Part shown: positions 24,833-32,678 of the stretch, in pieces | Layout of the letters: each line of letters starts with the position of its first letter | Position numbering within the stretch: position 1 is the stretch's first letter | Assembly: GCA_013178165.1 (NCBI GenBank) | Contig: JABLXG010000037.1 | Location: 1-35,950 of the forward strand | DNA from: Anaerolineae bacterium | Lineage (GTDB): Bacteria > Chloroflexota > Anaerolineae > Aggregatilineales > Ch27 | Length of the DNA: 35,950 nucleotides | Direction of reading: 5' to 3' | Made by a program: the position numbers and the translations under genes | The notes under the pieces: generated by a model | What the model saw: the letters and a program-made list of their open reading frames with translations, nothing else | Database searches by the model: none | Told to the model about the DNA's origin: nothing

Positions 24833-25909
24833 CTACTTCATGCCCGTGGTGGCGATGCCGGTCGTGATGTAGCGCTGCAGCAGCGCGAACACGACCGTGA
24901 TCGGCAGCAGTGTGAGCACCGTCATCGCCAGGATGTAATGCCATTGCACGTTCAAAGCACCCTGAAAAGCGTTCAGGCCAACCTGCAACGTGAACAACTC
25001 CGAACGGTTGAGCACGATCAGCGGCCACAGGAAGTCGTTCCAGCGCCACATCACCGAGAAGATCGTCAGCACCGCCAGCGCCGGAGAAGTCAGTGGCAGG
25101 ATGATCTGCCAGTAAATGCGCCACTCGGTTGCCCCGTCGATCCGCGCCGACTCCAGCAGTTCGTCAGGGATAGTTAGCATGTACTGACGTAGCAGGAAGA
25201 CGCCCGTCGGCGTGGCCGCACCGGGAATAATCACTCCCCACAAGCTGTTATTCCAACCAACCTTGGTAATCACCAGAAAGGCCGGGATCAGAATCACGGA
25301 GATTGGCACCATTAGCGTGCTGATCATGATCAGGAAGATCGTATCGCGGCCCCTGTAATGGAACTTGCTCAGGCCATAGGCCGCCATACTGTTGATCAGC
25401 AGCGTGACCAGTGTCGCCACCACCGTGATCACCACGCTGTTGCGCAGGTACGTGAAGAACGGGAAACTCTGCACGCCCCCACTGTAATTGGACAGGTCAA
25501 AGAACACCCGCTTGACTTCCCGCCGCCCCGCCAGTTCGCGGATGTTCAACTCCAGCGGTTCAGTCTCAGGCTGCGCGGGGTCGACCATCGTCACCTGCAG
25601 TCCCACCCGCCGCACCTGGGCCAGCTGCCGGGTGGTGCCATCGGCAAACGTGATGTCATACAGCGGCAGCGGCTGCTCATAGCCTTCGACGACCACCGTG
25701 TCCTGCTTCTGCGGCAGGAAACTGGGCGGAAAGTCAAACAGGTTAGACTGCGCCTTGAAAGACGACATCACCAGCCAGACCACCGGGCCGAACATCACCA
25801 CTACGCCCGCCAGCAGGTAGAGATAGGTCAGCACATCGGCCAGGTCGATCCGGCGGCCACCGTGTCTGCGGGTCAGAAAGGCGACTACGCCGCGCTTTTC
25901 GTCAGCCAT
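24833..25909 (-). CDS. Sugar ABC transporter permease, MalG type
   Basis: Inner-membrane half-channel of a CUT1 sugar importer, 358 residues. The first helix is at about 22-50 and the main bundle starts near 155 (YLRNSVVITVVATLV). The cytoplasmic EAA loop that docks the ATPase is DELLESARIDGATEWRIYWQIILPL (about 255-280). Between helices 1 and 2 there is an extracytoplasmic stretch of about 100 residues, some 60 longer than usual. AAGGAGA precedes the ATG. No ATP-binding subunit is encoded in the window, so a shared ATPase such as an MsmX-like protein probably powers the importer. Confidence 0.92.
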   Translation of the reverse strand: MADEKRGVVAFLTRRHGGRRIDLADVLTYLYLLAGVVVMFGPVVWLVMSSFKAQSNLFDFPPSFLPQKQDTVVVEGYEQPLPLYDITFADGTTRQLAQVRRVGLQVTMVDPAQPETEPLELNIRELAGRREVKRVFFDLSNYSGGVQSFPFFTYLRNSVVITVVATLVTLLINSMAAYGLSKFHYRGRDTIFLIMISTLMVPISVILIPAFLVITKVGWNNSLWGVIIPGAATPTGVFLLRQYMLTIPDELLESARIDGATEWRIYWQIILPLTSPALAVLTIFSVMWRWNDFLWPLIVLNRSELFTLQVGLNAFQGALNVQWHYILAMTVLTLLPITVVFALLQRYITTGIATTGMK

Positions 25910-25929
25910 GGTCTCTCCTTCCTGTCTCG

Positions 25930-26991
25930 CTAGGCGATCTCGCTTGTCCGGCCCAGACGGAGCTGGCCCAGTGTCAGGACAAAGAGCACTGCCGCCAGCA
26001 CCAGCGATGTCGCCGCGGCCAGCCCGAACTGCTGCCGGTCAAAGGCTGTCTGGAAGATGTATTGGACCATATACAGCGTCGCCGTCCCCGGCCCGCCCGT
26101 GGTCAGGACAAACACCTGGTCAAAGACCTGCACCGCCCGGATCAGGGACAGCACCAGCACCACCACCATCGTCGGCATCAGCAGCGGCAGGGTGATCTGG
26201 CGGAATGAACGCCAGGCGCCTGCGCCATCCATCGAGGCCGCCTCATATAGCTCATGGGGGATAGATTGCAGGCCAGCCAGCAGAATCAGGGTGTGGAAGC
26301 CCATCTGCGCCCACACGCTGACCACAATCACCCACAGCCGCGCCCAGTTCGCTTCCACCAGGAAGGGCAGGCGCTCCAGGCCCATCCCGACCAGGATGCC
26401 ATTGAAGACCCCTTCCGGCTGCAAAATCCACTTCCAGATCAGGGCCACCACCACCGGAGAGAGCAGCACCGGGTAAAAGAAGATACTGCGGAAGAACCCC
26501 CGCCCGCGGACTTCACGGTTGAGCGCCAGCGCCGTCACCAGCGCGAAGAGTACCATGACGCCCACCTGAAAGATCACAAAGGTGAGCGTGTTGCCTGCCG
26601 CCCGCCAGAAGCGATCCTGCTGACAGACACTGGGGTTCATGAAGCTCTCGCTGCGCGGATCAAGGAAGGTTGGCTGGCAGGCGAACAGGGATTCCAGGTT
26701 GGCCAACCCCACAAACTGGCGGTTCTCCGGTAAGATGGAATCGCCCGCCGTGAAGCCGTAGTAAAAATTCAAAAGCATCGGCAACAGGATGAAAATGCCA
26801 AAGACCAGTAGATTAGGCAAGACAAAGAAATAACCCATCCGCTGCATGCCTAGCAGCTTTTGCAGCGGCCCCAGGACGACATCCGCCAGGGTCGCCAGCG
26901 CCACAAACGGCTTGAGCAGCAGCCGACCGATCCAGGCCATCACGAGCTTTCGTTTCCCGCCTCTGCGCTTGGTGACTCGTGTCGTGCGCAT
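25930..26991 (-). CDS. Sugar ABC transporter permease, MalF type
   Basis: The partner permease, 353 residues from ATG 26991 (an in-frame GTG at 27000 is possible). A basic N-terminus of about 50 residues precedes the first helix (FFVLPNLLVFGIFILLPM). A loop with two cysteines (ACQPTFLD and SVCQQD) faces outward and could form a disulfide. The EAA loop is HELYEAASMDGAGAWRSFRQITLPL, and VFVLTTGGPGTATL is the usual motif before the last helices. It ends 20 bases before the MalG-type gene. Confidence 0.93.
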   Translation of the reverse strand: MRTTRVTKRRGGKRKLVMAWIGRLLLKPFVALATLADVVLGPLQKLLGMQRMGYFFVLPNLLVFGIFILLPMLLNFYYGFTAGDSILPENRQFVGLANLESLFACQPTFLDPRSESFMNPSVCQQDRFWRAAGNTLTFVIFQVGVMVLFALVTALALNREVRGRGFFRSIFFYPVLLSPVVVALIWKWILQPEGVFNGILVGMGLERLPFLVEANWARLWVIVVSVWAQMGFHTLILLAGLQSIPHELYEAASMDGAGAWRSFRQITLPLLMPTMVVVLVLSLIRAVQVFDQVFVLTTGGPGTATLYMVQYIFQTAFDRQQFGLAAATSLVLAAVLFVLTLGQLRLGRTSEIA

Positions 26992-27043
26992 GAAGACCAC
27001 CCGCCCTGCCCTGCGCTTATCTTACAGGAACAATCTCCGGGGC

Positions 27044-27080
27044 GGGGCGCGCTGCGGCCTATCCGGTGGCAGCGCGCCCC
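27044..27080 (-). terminator. Intercistronic hairpin between binding-protein and permease genes
   Basis: GGGGCGCGCTGC (27044-27055) and GCAGCGCGCCCC (27069-27080) form a perfect twelve-pair stem with a 13-base loop, 27 bases after the binding-protein stop. No U-tract follows on the minus strand. Such hairpins after binding-protein genes stabilise that part of the message or terminate it partly, giving more binding protein than permease. Confidence 0.65.
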
Positions 27081-27107
27081 AACTTTACCGGGTCAGGCTG
27101 CCCGGCG

Positions 27108-28385
27108 CTACTGGGCAAACAGCGCGTCCATATCCGCCTGGATGCGCTCGATCGCCTCATCCAGTGTGAATTCGCCAGCGATCACCTGGCTCAGACGGTC
27201 GCGAATGGCGGCGTTCAGATCCGGCCCCTTGGGGTGGTACTGCAGCGCATACGCTTCTTCCATCAGGTTCGGGATCATCGCAGCAAAGGCGTTGAGGGCT
27301 TCGTTGTTGCTGGGATACTCAATGCCCTTCTCGATCAGACCCAGATGCCCCGGCAGGAAGAGCGTACGGGCATAGAACTCCGCGATCACCTCTTCGCTGA
27401 ACAGGTAGTCCATGACCTTCCCCACTTCTTCCGGATGCTCGGTGCCCGCAAAGGCCACCATCAGCGCGCCGCCGGGCACGCCAGTCGCCCCGCAGTCGCC
27501 GCGCGGATTGGGGATCACCTTCCAATCGAAGGCGTCGCCAATATTGGTGGCAAAGTTGCCCACCTGCCAGCTGCCGGACATATACAGTACCAGTTGCCCG
27601 TTGATGAAATACGGCGCAGCCGGGACGTAGTTGCCCGCGCTGCCGCCCCACACATCCGGCGGCATCAGCCCATCGTTATGCCAGCCGATGATCATCTCCG
27701 CCGTAGAGCGGAAGCCCGGCGAATCGACCGTAAAGGTGCCATCCTCGTTGATGTAGGTCGCACAACGGCTCAGGGATGGCCCCCAGAAGCGGTGCCCGGT
27801 GCGGTCAATCGCCACCGGGTAGATGGTGAACTCGGCGTCGCTCAGCTCTTCGGCCACTGCCGTCGCCGCCGCCACCCATTCCTCCCAGGTCGAGTCATCA
27901 GGTGGGATTTCGACGCCGGCCTGCTCGAACAGGGTGACATTGATGAACGGCCCGGTCACGGTGAACTGGGTCGGGTAACCGTAGATGCCGGTATCCTCCG
28001 CCCCCTGACGCATCGAGCCGAGCACAGCCTCCGGAATGTTGTCCAGCCAGTACTGTGGATCGGCGACATAAGCGGAGAGATCAAGGTACTGGCCCAGGAA
28101 GCGGTTGGGGAAGGTGATGCGGGCCATATCCGGGGCTTCGCCGGTTTCAACCTGCGCCTGCAGCAGGGTGTGCAGGTCAGCATAAGCTACCTCATCGATG
28201 ACCACCCTGATCCCTGGATTTTCCGCCTCAAACCGATCGAGCAGGTCGCGCAGGACCTCGCCCTCTTTGCCGTCATTGTACCAGGTGATGCGTAGCTCAA
28301 CCTGGTCGCCCTGAGCCAGCGCGGGCAGCGCTGCCACGACTAACGCGGCAACCAGCAACAATGCAAGAAGGGTTCGTTTCATCAT
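27108..28385 (-). CDS. Sugar ABC transporter substrate-binding protein (family 1)
   Basis: The extracytoplasmic receptor of the importer, 425 residues from ATG 28385 (AGAGGAG eight bases upstream; a second ATG follows immediately). A Sec signal peptide is clear: MMKRTLLALLLVAALVV with likely cleavage after LPALA. No lipobox cysteine is seen, so it is not an obvious lipoprotein. The mature part begins VELRITWYNDGKEGEVL, with the family-1 segment FEAENPGIRVVIDEVAY and later GGALMVAFAGTEHPEEVGKVMDYL. The ligand cannot be read by eye. It lies downstream of the isomerase gene and upstream of both permeases. Confidence 0.93.
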   Translation of the reverse strand: MMKRTLLALLLVAALVVAALPALAQGDQVELRITWYNDGKEGEVLRDLLDRFEAENPGIRVVIDEVAYADLHTLLQAQVETGEAPDMARITFPNRFLGQYLDLSAYVADPQYWLDNIPEAVLGSMRQGAEDTGIYGYPTQFTVTGPFINVTLFEQAGVEIPPDDSTWEEWVAAATAVAEELSDAEFTIYPVAIDRTGHRFWGPSLSRCATYINEDGTFTVDSPGFRSTAEMIIGWHNDGLMPPDVWGGSAGNYVPAAPYFINGQLVLYMSGSWQVGNFATNIGDAFDWKVIPNPRGDCGATGVPGGALMVAFAGTEHPEEVGKVMDYLFSEEVIAEFYARTLFLPGHLGLIEKGIEYPSNNEALNAFAAMIPNLMEEAYALQYHPKGPDLNAAIRDRLSQVIAGEFTLDEAIERIQADMDALFAQ

Positions 28386-28409
28386 CAGCTTATCTCCTCT
28401 TTTGTCAGG

Positions 28410-28439
28410 CAAACGGTTTGTACCAGGGCCATTAGGCCC
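28410..28439 (-). promoter_or_regulatory. LacI-type operator-like site and small hairpin before the binding-protein gene
   Basis: CAAACGGTTTG (28410-28420) is an odd-length palindrome of LacI/CcpA flavour just upstream of the ribosome-binding site. Beside it GGGCC (28426-28430) and GGCCC (28435-28439) form a five-pair hairpin with an ATTA loop. No LacI-family gene is in the window. Confidence 0.25.
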
Positions 28440-28505
28440 AACGAGCCTCGCCGGCATACGCCATACGGTCGGGTAACAGCCATTCCTCCTTTCCAGCTGG
28501 AACGC

Positions 28506-29849
28506 TCAGAGCGACAGAATCGGGAGGCCAAGCAGCCCGGCTAGCGCGGTCAGCGCCGCCCGGTGCTCGCCATACGTCAGCGCCAGATGATGCTCCAGCC
28601 CTTCACGTAAAACCGTATCCAGGACATCCATTGCCGGACGGTCAAAACGCAACAGGCCCGACGTGCCGGAAAAACTCGGCGGCGCAGGCAGTATCTCGCC
28701 ACCGCCGATCACCAGCCGCAGATCGCCGGTCGCCTGGCTCAATCGGGCCACGGTCACGCGCCCCGGCTTGAGCGGGAATTCCAGCAGCAGCGGCAACTTG
28801 CGGTTGGAATGGACGACACCCCGCGGTTGATAAGCCGGATCGCACATCGAAAGGGGGGCTTTGCCACAGTGCCATAGCACCACAGCGTCAGCCTCCTGAT
28901 CAACCGCCACCAGATCGGCGTCAAAGGCCGGGGAATCGCTCAGCCATTGCAGGATGAGCTGGGTGATAGCCCCGTTGATATCTGCCTCGCAGGCCGCCGG
29001 GAGATGATCGTCGTTGAGCATGCCCAACGCCCCGCAGGCCGCACAACCCAGATCAGTGAAGAACTGCGGCCAGCAGCGCACCGCCAGACCGCTGAATCCT
29101 TCCTGACCGGCCAGTTGGCGCAGCACAGCATATGTCGCCAGCGTCCCGCGCACCGCCCTGCGATCCAGGTCTTGCAGCCCGGCCAGCCTTTCCCCTGCCC
29201 ATGCCTCCAGCGCGTCAAGCTGCCCGCCATCAGCAGCGCGAACCCGCTTAAATACCTGTTCCAGCGCCACCGTGACAACCCTGACTCCCAGACGCTGCTC
29301 CAGAACGGCAAAATCAACCTGGCACGTCTCGAAGCCGTCCGGCGGCGAGCCGACGCGCCCGATCCGCGCCTGGGCCAGCAGGCGGTAGGCGCGCCCCGCC
29401 GCCGCCAGCACCTGCAACAGCTCCAGGCTGGCAGCGTCCTCGGGAGAAGCGTAGACATGCCAGTAAGGGCGGCCCGCCCGCTTGAGGGCGTGCGCAGCCA
29501 GGTTAATCCCGCACAGCGAATTGAGCCGCAGCCGTCCGCCTGTACGCGCCTCCGGCACCGCCCACAGCAGCAGTGGCGCATCGATCCGCTCAGCCACAGC
29601 CATGAGCATCGAACTGTCGGCGAAGGTGGCCTGAAAGATCACCAGTGCGTCCAGCGGCTGCCCGGCGAACATCCTGGCTGCAGCCAGCGCTTCTTCCTGG
29701 GTGGTCACCAGCGTCTCAGGGCCGATCAGCGCCAGGTTTGCCGCGGCCAATCGCGCGCGCGCCCTGGTGGCCACTTCCACCGCCAGCGGGATGTCAAAGG
29801 TAGTGCGGGCAACCGGCACAAAGCCGACCTGCCATCTCCCCGCAGGCAT
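28506..29849 (-). CDS. L-fucose/L-arabinose isomerase-superfamily protein (candidate sulfoquinovose isomerase)
   Basis: A 447-residue protein related to the L-fucose isomerase group (COG2407 type), which interconverts aldoses and ketoses with a metal. Expected metal ligands are in CEADINGA (Glu288, Asp290) and VVLWHCGKAP (His327). The N-terminal half has the Rossmann-like pattern of the family (DALVIFQATFADSSML, LLLWAVPEA). The ATG at 29849 shares its A with the ROK stop codon (TGATG), indicating coupled translation. With a transaldolase, an aldehyde dehydrogenase and no kinase in the same cluster, an aldose-to-ketose step on an unphosphorylated sugar is likely. The exact sugar is unproven. 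Confidence 0.8.
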   Translation of the reverse strand: MPAGRWQVGFVPVARTTFDIPLAVEVATRARARLAAANLALIGPETLVTTQEEALAAARMFAGQPLDALVIFQATFADSSMLMAVAERIDAPLLLWAVPEARTGGRLRLNSLCGINLAAHALKRAGRPYWHVYASPEDAASLELLQVLAAAGRAYRLLAQARIGRVGSPPDGFETCQVDFAVLEQRLGVRVVTVALEQVFKRVRAADGGQLDALEAWAGERLAGLQDLDRRAVRGTLATYAVLRQLAGQEGFSGLAVRCWPQFFTDLGCAACGALGMLNDDHLPAACEADINGAITQLILQWLSDSPAFDADLVAVDQEADAVVLWHCGKAPLSMCDPAYQPRGVVHSNRKLPLLLEFPLKPGRVTVARLSQATGDLRLVIGGGEILPAPPSFSGTSGLLRFDRPAMDVLDTVLREGLEHHLALTYGEHRAALTALAGLLGLPILSL

Positions 29850-31105
29850 CAGGCCGCTCCTTCGTAGTGCTGGTAAAAGAACCGGTTGAGGGCGAGCGCC
29901 GCCGCCCCGATCACGCCAGCGTTCTGATGGTTGAAGCTGGGCGGCACAAGCGCCACTTTTTCACCCAGCCGGGCGAAGGCGCGTTGAACCATCGTCTCCC
30001 GGATCACCGGCAGGAGCAGGTCCTGCCCCTGGGCCAGGATACCACCCAGCACGATCAGCTCCGGATTGAGGATGTTCACCAGGTTGGCGAGCGCGATCCC
30101 CATGTAATGGGCGCGCCGGTTGAGCAGGTCACAACTCGCGCCATCCCCTGCCCGCGCTGCAGCAAAGACGCGCTCGATCAACGGGCCGCTGCCCTCCCGC
30201 CAGTGACGGGCCAGCAGTCCACCGGGATTTCGCTCGACAATAGCCTGCGCCTCCCGGAGAATAACCGGCTCGGAGATCAGCGTTTCCAGGCAACCGCTGT
30301 TGCCACACCGACAGCGCGGGCCGCCCTCCGGCAGGATGGTCATGTGGCCGATCTCGCCAGCGCCGGCCCCGCCGCCATAGTAGAGCCGCCCGCCGACCAC
30401 GATCCCGGCGCCCACGCCCACACGGGCATAAACAAACGCCAGCGAATAAACATCCTTGCCGACGCCAAACAGCGCTTCCCCCAACGCCATCGCCCGCACA
30501 TTATTGTCAACGGTGACCGGCAGATGCAGCTTGCTGGCGAAATAGTCCTGCAGCGGCACATCATGCCAGTTCAGGTTAGGGGCAAGGATGTTGACCCCGG
30601 TCAGCGGATCGACCAGCCCTGAGGCCCCCACCCCCAGCCCCAGGATATGGCTGCGATCAAGCTGCGGGTTACGCCGGATCAGCCCCTGCGCCAGCGCACC
30701 GGTCTGGGCCAGTACCTCGGCGACCGGCAGGTCAAGCGGATGCTCCAGGGCATCCACCGCGATCGGTTGCGCCAGTAAATCGGTCAGCGCGACCCGGATG
30801 CTACCCACACCAAAATGGATGCCCAGGGCGTAACGCGCATCCGGCACCAGATGCAGCTGGCGGCGCGGTCGCCCGACGCTACGCTGTCGCCCCAGCGGCT
30901 GATCCTGGTCCTCCTGCGCGACAATGCCAGCCTCGATCAGCTCAGTGACCAGGTTAGTGATGGTAGTGGTGGAAAGACCGGTCAGATCAGCCAGGTCAAC
31001 CCGCGATATCCGACCGTAGCGCAGAAGCATCAGCAGCACAGCGCTCATGTTGCGCGGTTTGATCGTGCTGCTGCTACTGCCCACCGGGTTACGCCGCAGA
31101 ATCAT
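29849..31105 (-). CDS. ROK-family transcriptional regulator
   Basis: A 418-residue repressor of the XylR/NagC kind. A winged helix-turn-helix comes first (NMSAVLLMLLRYGRISRVDLADLTGLSTTTITNLVTELIE, about 19-58, within which VDLADLTGLSTTTITNLV is the recognition unit). The sugar-sensing ROK domain follows, with GLGVGASGLVDPLTG, VDNNVRAMALGE, the zinc motif CRCGNSGCLE and ELIVLGGILAQG. The open frame runs to 31297, but ATG 31105 has AGGGAAG about seven bases upstream and fits the family. It is first in its operon and probably represses both units; an AT-rich palindrome sits at its promoter. Confidence 0.92.
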   Translation of the reverse strand: MILRRNPVGSSSSTIKPRNMSAVLLMLLRYGRISRVDLADLTGLSTTTITNLVTELIEAGIVAQEDQDQPLGRQRSVGRPRRQLHLVPDARYALGIHFGVGSIRVALTDLLAQPIAVDALEHPLDLPVAEVLAQTGALAQGLIRRNPQLDRSHILGLGVGASGLVDPLTGVNILAPNLNWHDVPLQDYFASKLHLPVTVDNNVRAMALGEALFGVGKDVYSLAFVYARVGVGAGIVVGGRLYYGGGAGAGEIGHMTILPEGGPRCRCGNSGCLETLISEPVILREAQAIVERNPGGLLARHWREGSGPLIERVFAAARAGDGASCDLLNRRAHYMGIALANLVNILNPELIVLGGILAQGQDLLLPVIRETMVQRAFARLGEKVALVPPSFNHQNAGVIGAAALALNRFFYQHYEGAA

Positions 31106-31202
31106 GGGGAACTTCCCTGCCCGGATGTCTCCACCGCCAGCACAGACGGCGACACAGGCCAGGATGCACCGGCAGGCGGAATGAATTAGTTTTTCAAGGG
31201 GA

Positions 31203-31249
31203 TTAATTAACCCTGATTCAGTGTACCCGGAAAACGCCGCGCCTGTCAA
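31203..31249 (-). promoter_or_regulatory. Promoter and likely operator of the ROK-transporter operon
   Basis: On the minus strand a perfect TTGACA (31249-31244) and TACACT (31225-31220) are 18 bases apart. About nine bases downstream of the -10 box lies TTAATTAA (31203-31210), flanked by GGGA and CCCT, so a bound repressor would cover the transcription start. ROK regulators commonly bind AT-rich palindromes and repress themselves. Confidence 0.65.
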
Positions 31250-31253
31250 GAAT

Positions 31254-31287
31254 CCTGCCGGGCGGCCCCACAGAACCACCCGGCAGG
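31254..31287 (-). terminator. Hairpin terminator after the secreted-protein gene
   Basis: CCTGCCGGG (31254-31262) and CCCGGCAGG (31279-31287) form a perfect nine-pair stem with a 16-base loop, 62 bases past the upstream gene's stop and directly before the ROK -35 box. The tail ATTCTTG is weakly T-rich, so termination may be partial. Confidence 0.55.
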
Positions 31288-31349
31288 CTGAGGGCAATTA
31301 CTGCACACTGCGAAACGACTTGGCCAACCTTCTCCCCTGCCCGATCGCC

Positions 31350-32597
31350 TTATTCCGTCAATAGCCAGAGCGGGGAGAACTGCCGCCGCATCAGCAGGCT
31401 ATGCCACAGGCGATACAACCGTCCCTGGGAGATCAGCATACCTGCTTCGTCGGTCTCACCAAGCGCCGGGCCGGTCTGCCGCACGGCTACCACAGCTACA
31501 CTCTGACCCGTTGTCTCGCTCTTGTACACATACGGCGTCACTGTCGAGCCGAACCGCTCAACCAAGATGTCGTCAGGCGCATCCGGAACGCTCAGCGCCC
31601 GTAACCGGTTTGCCAGTTCTTCCGCGCCGGCCCGGGCAACTTCTGCACCGGTGTACACCAGAGCGATCAGATGGACTTCCTCATCGCCTTCCTGCCGGTC
31701 GGCCAGCATCGCCAGTGTGTAGACCGGCAGAACCCCGTATTCTGCTGTAGGATCGGGCGCATTCGTCCCTCTCAGCACCTGTCCCGCATCCCCAGGTACC
31801 AGGCCAACAGTCGCCATACTGTAGATCGACGCCTGAATCAGCGGCCCGCTATAACGCGTTGGATCCACAGCCGCTTCCACCAGCGAGCGGTAGTCGGCCA
31901 GATCGGCCAGCAAAGCCTGGTTGTCCTGCGCGGCAGCCACCATTGCCCGGGTCAGATCGTCAACTGCGCTGTTGGCCAGGTAGACCAGCCCATCACCGCC
32001 GGGGATCGCCGCGATGCGCGCGGCTTGCCCGATGTACCCGCCGAAAGGATCTGCCAGGTCACGAGCAGCGATGTTGATGCTCAGATCATCAAAGCGCCGC
32101 CAGATTGTCACACCGCTGTATTCGACCCGTTCGAATTGTCGCGCTGCCAGCGCCGCGCCAACCTGTGCCGTGTCAAACTGTCCGGCCAGGATAGTTCCGG
32201 TACGGGGCATCCCTCCAAAGACCAGAGCACGATCGATAGCGAAGAAGTCGAAACCAACAACTTCGGGCATACCCTGAATCTGCTGCCAGGCATAACTCAG
32301 GTCCGGGCCAGCGATCAGGCGCATCATGGCATTGATCCACAACCCCTTGTCTTGCTCAGCCAAAAAGCATTCCCGACTGCCCGGATTGAGGATGCCGCGC
32401 CCCGCTTCCGCTGCCCGGTAATCAGCATAGCTGATGATCGGTTCATGCTCCGCCGCCACCGCACTGACCGGCACGAGAGCCAGCATATCCAGCAAAGGAT
32501 TGGAGGGAAGCTCCTGAGCGCTCGCAGAGGCCAGGCCGGCAAACAGAATAACGGGCAGGATCAACCGGAACCATCTATCGTAGCGCCGCATGGGCAT
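31350..32597 (-). CDS. Secreted protein of unknown function
   Basis: I do not recognise this family. The 415-residue product starts with a Sec signal peptide (MPMRRYDRWFRLILPVILF, cleavage likely after SASA). The mature protein is soluble, without further membrane helices, repeats or catalytic motifs I can name. The segments WQQIQGMPEVVGFDFFAIDRAL and FGGMPRTGTILAGQFD, then LVYLANSAVDDLTRAM, resemble an all-alpha/beta exported protein. ATG 32597 follows GAGAGGA closely; ATG 32591 is an alternative. It lies 81 bases downstream of the GH57 gene on the same strand and is probably co-transcribed with it. Confidence 0.75.
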   Translation of the reverse strand: MPMRRYDRWFRLILPVILFAGLASASAQELPSNPLLDMLALVPVSAVAAEHEPIISYADYRAAEAGRGILNPGSRECFLAEQDKGLWINAMMRLIAGPDLSYAWQQIQGMPEVVGFDFFAIDRALVFGGMPRTGTILAGQFDTAQVGAALAARQFERVEYSGVTIWRRFDDLSINIAARDLADPFGGYIGQAARIAAIPGGDGLVYLANSAVDDLTRAMVAAAQDNQALLADLADYRSLVEAAVDPTRYSGPLIQASIYSMATVGLVPGDAGQVLRGTNAPDPTAEYGVLPVYTLAMLADRQEGDEEVHLIALVYTGAEVARAGAEELANRLRALSVPDAPDDILVERFGSTVTPYVYKSETTGQSVAVVAVRQTGPALGETDEAGMLISQGRLYRLWHSLLMRRQFSPLWLLTE

Positions 32598-32678
32598 CGT
32601 CCTCTCCCAGCCTGTGCTGTGATGATAACCGGGCACTTCGCACAAACGGCCGCCTTATGCCCGCAACGTAGCGGTAGT

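Noticed and set aside
18074..31105. 6-deoxyhexose (fucose, rhamnose or quinovose) route giving lactaldehyde, lactate and lactate racemisation
   Set aside because: Kept as the main alternative, not preferred: it explains isomerase, dehydrogenase and LarA but leaves the UxaA/SuyAB-type lyase without a role.
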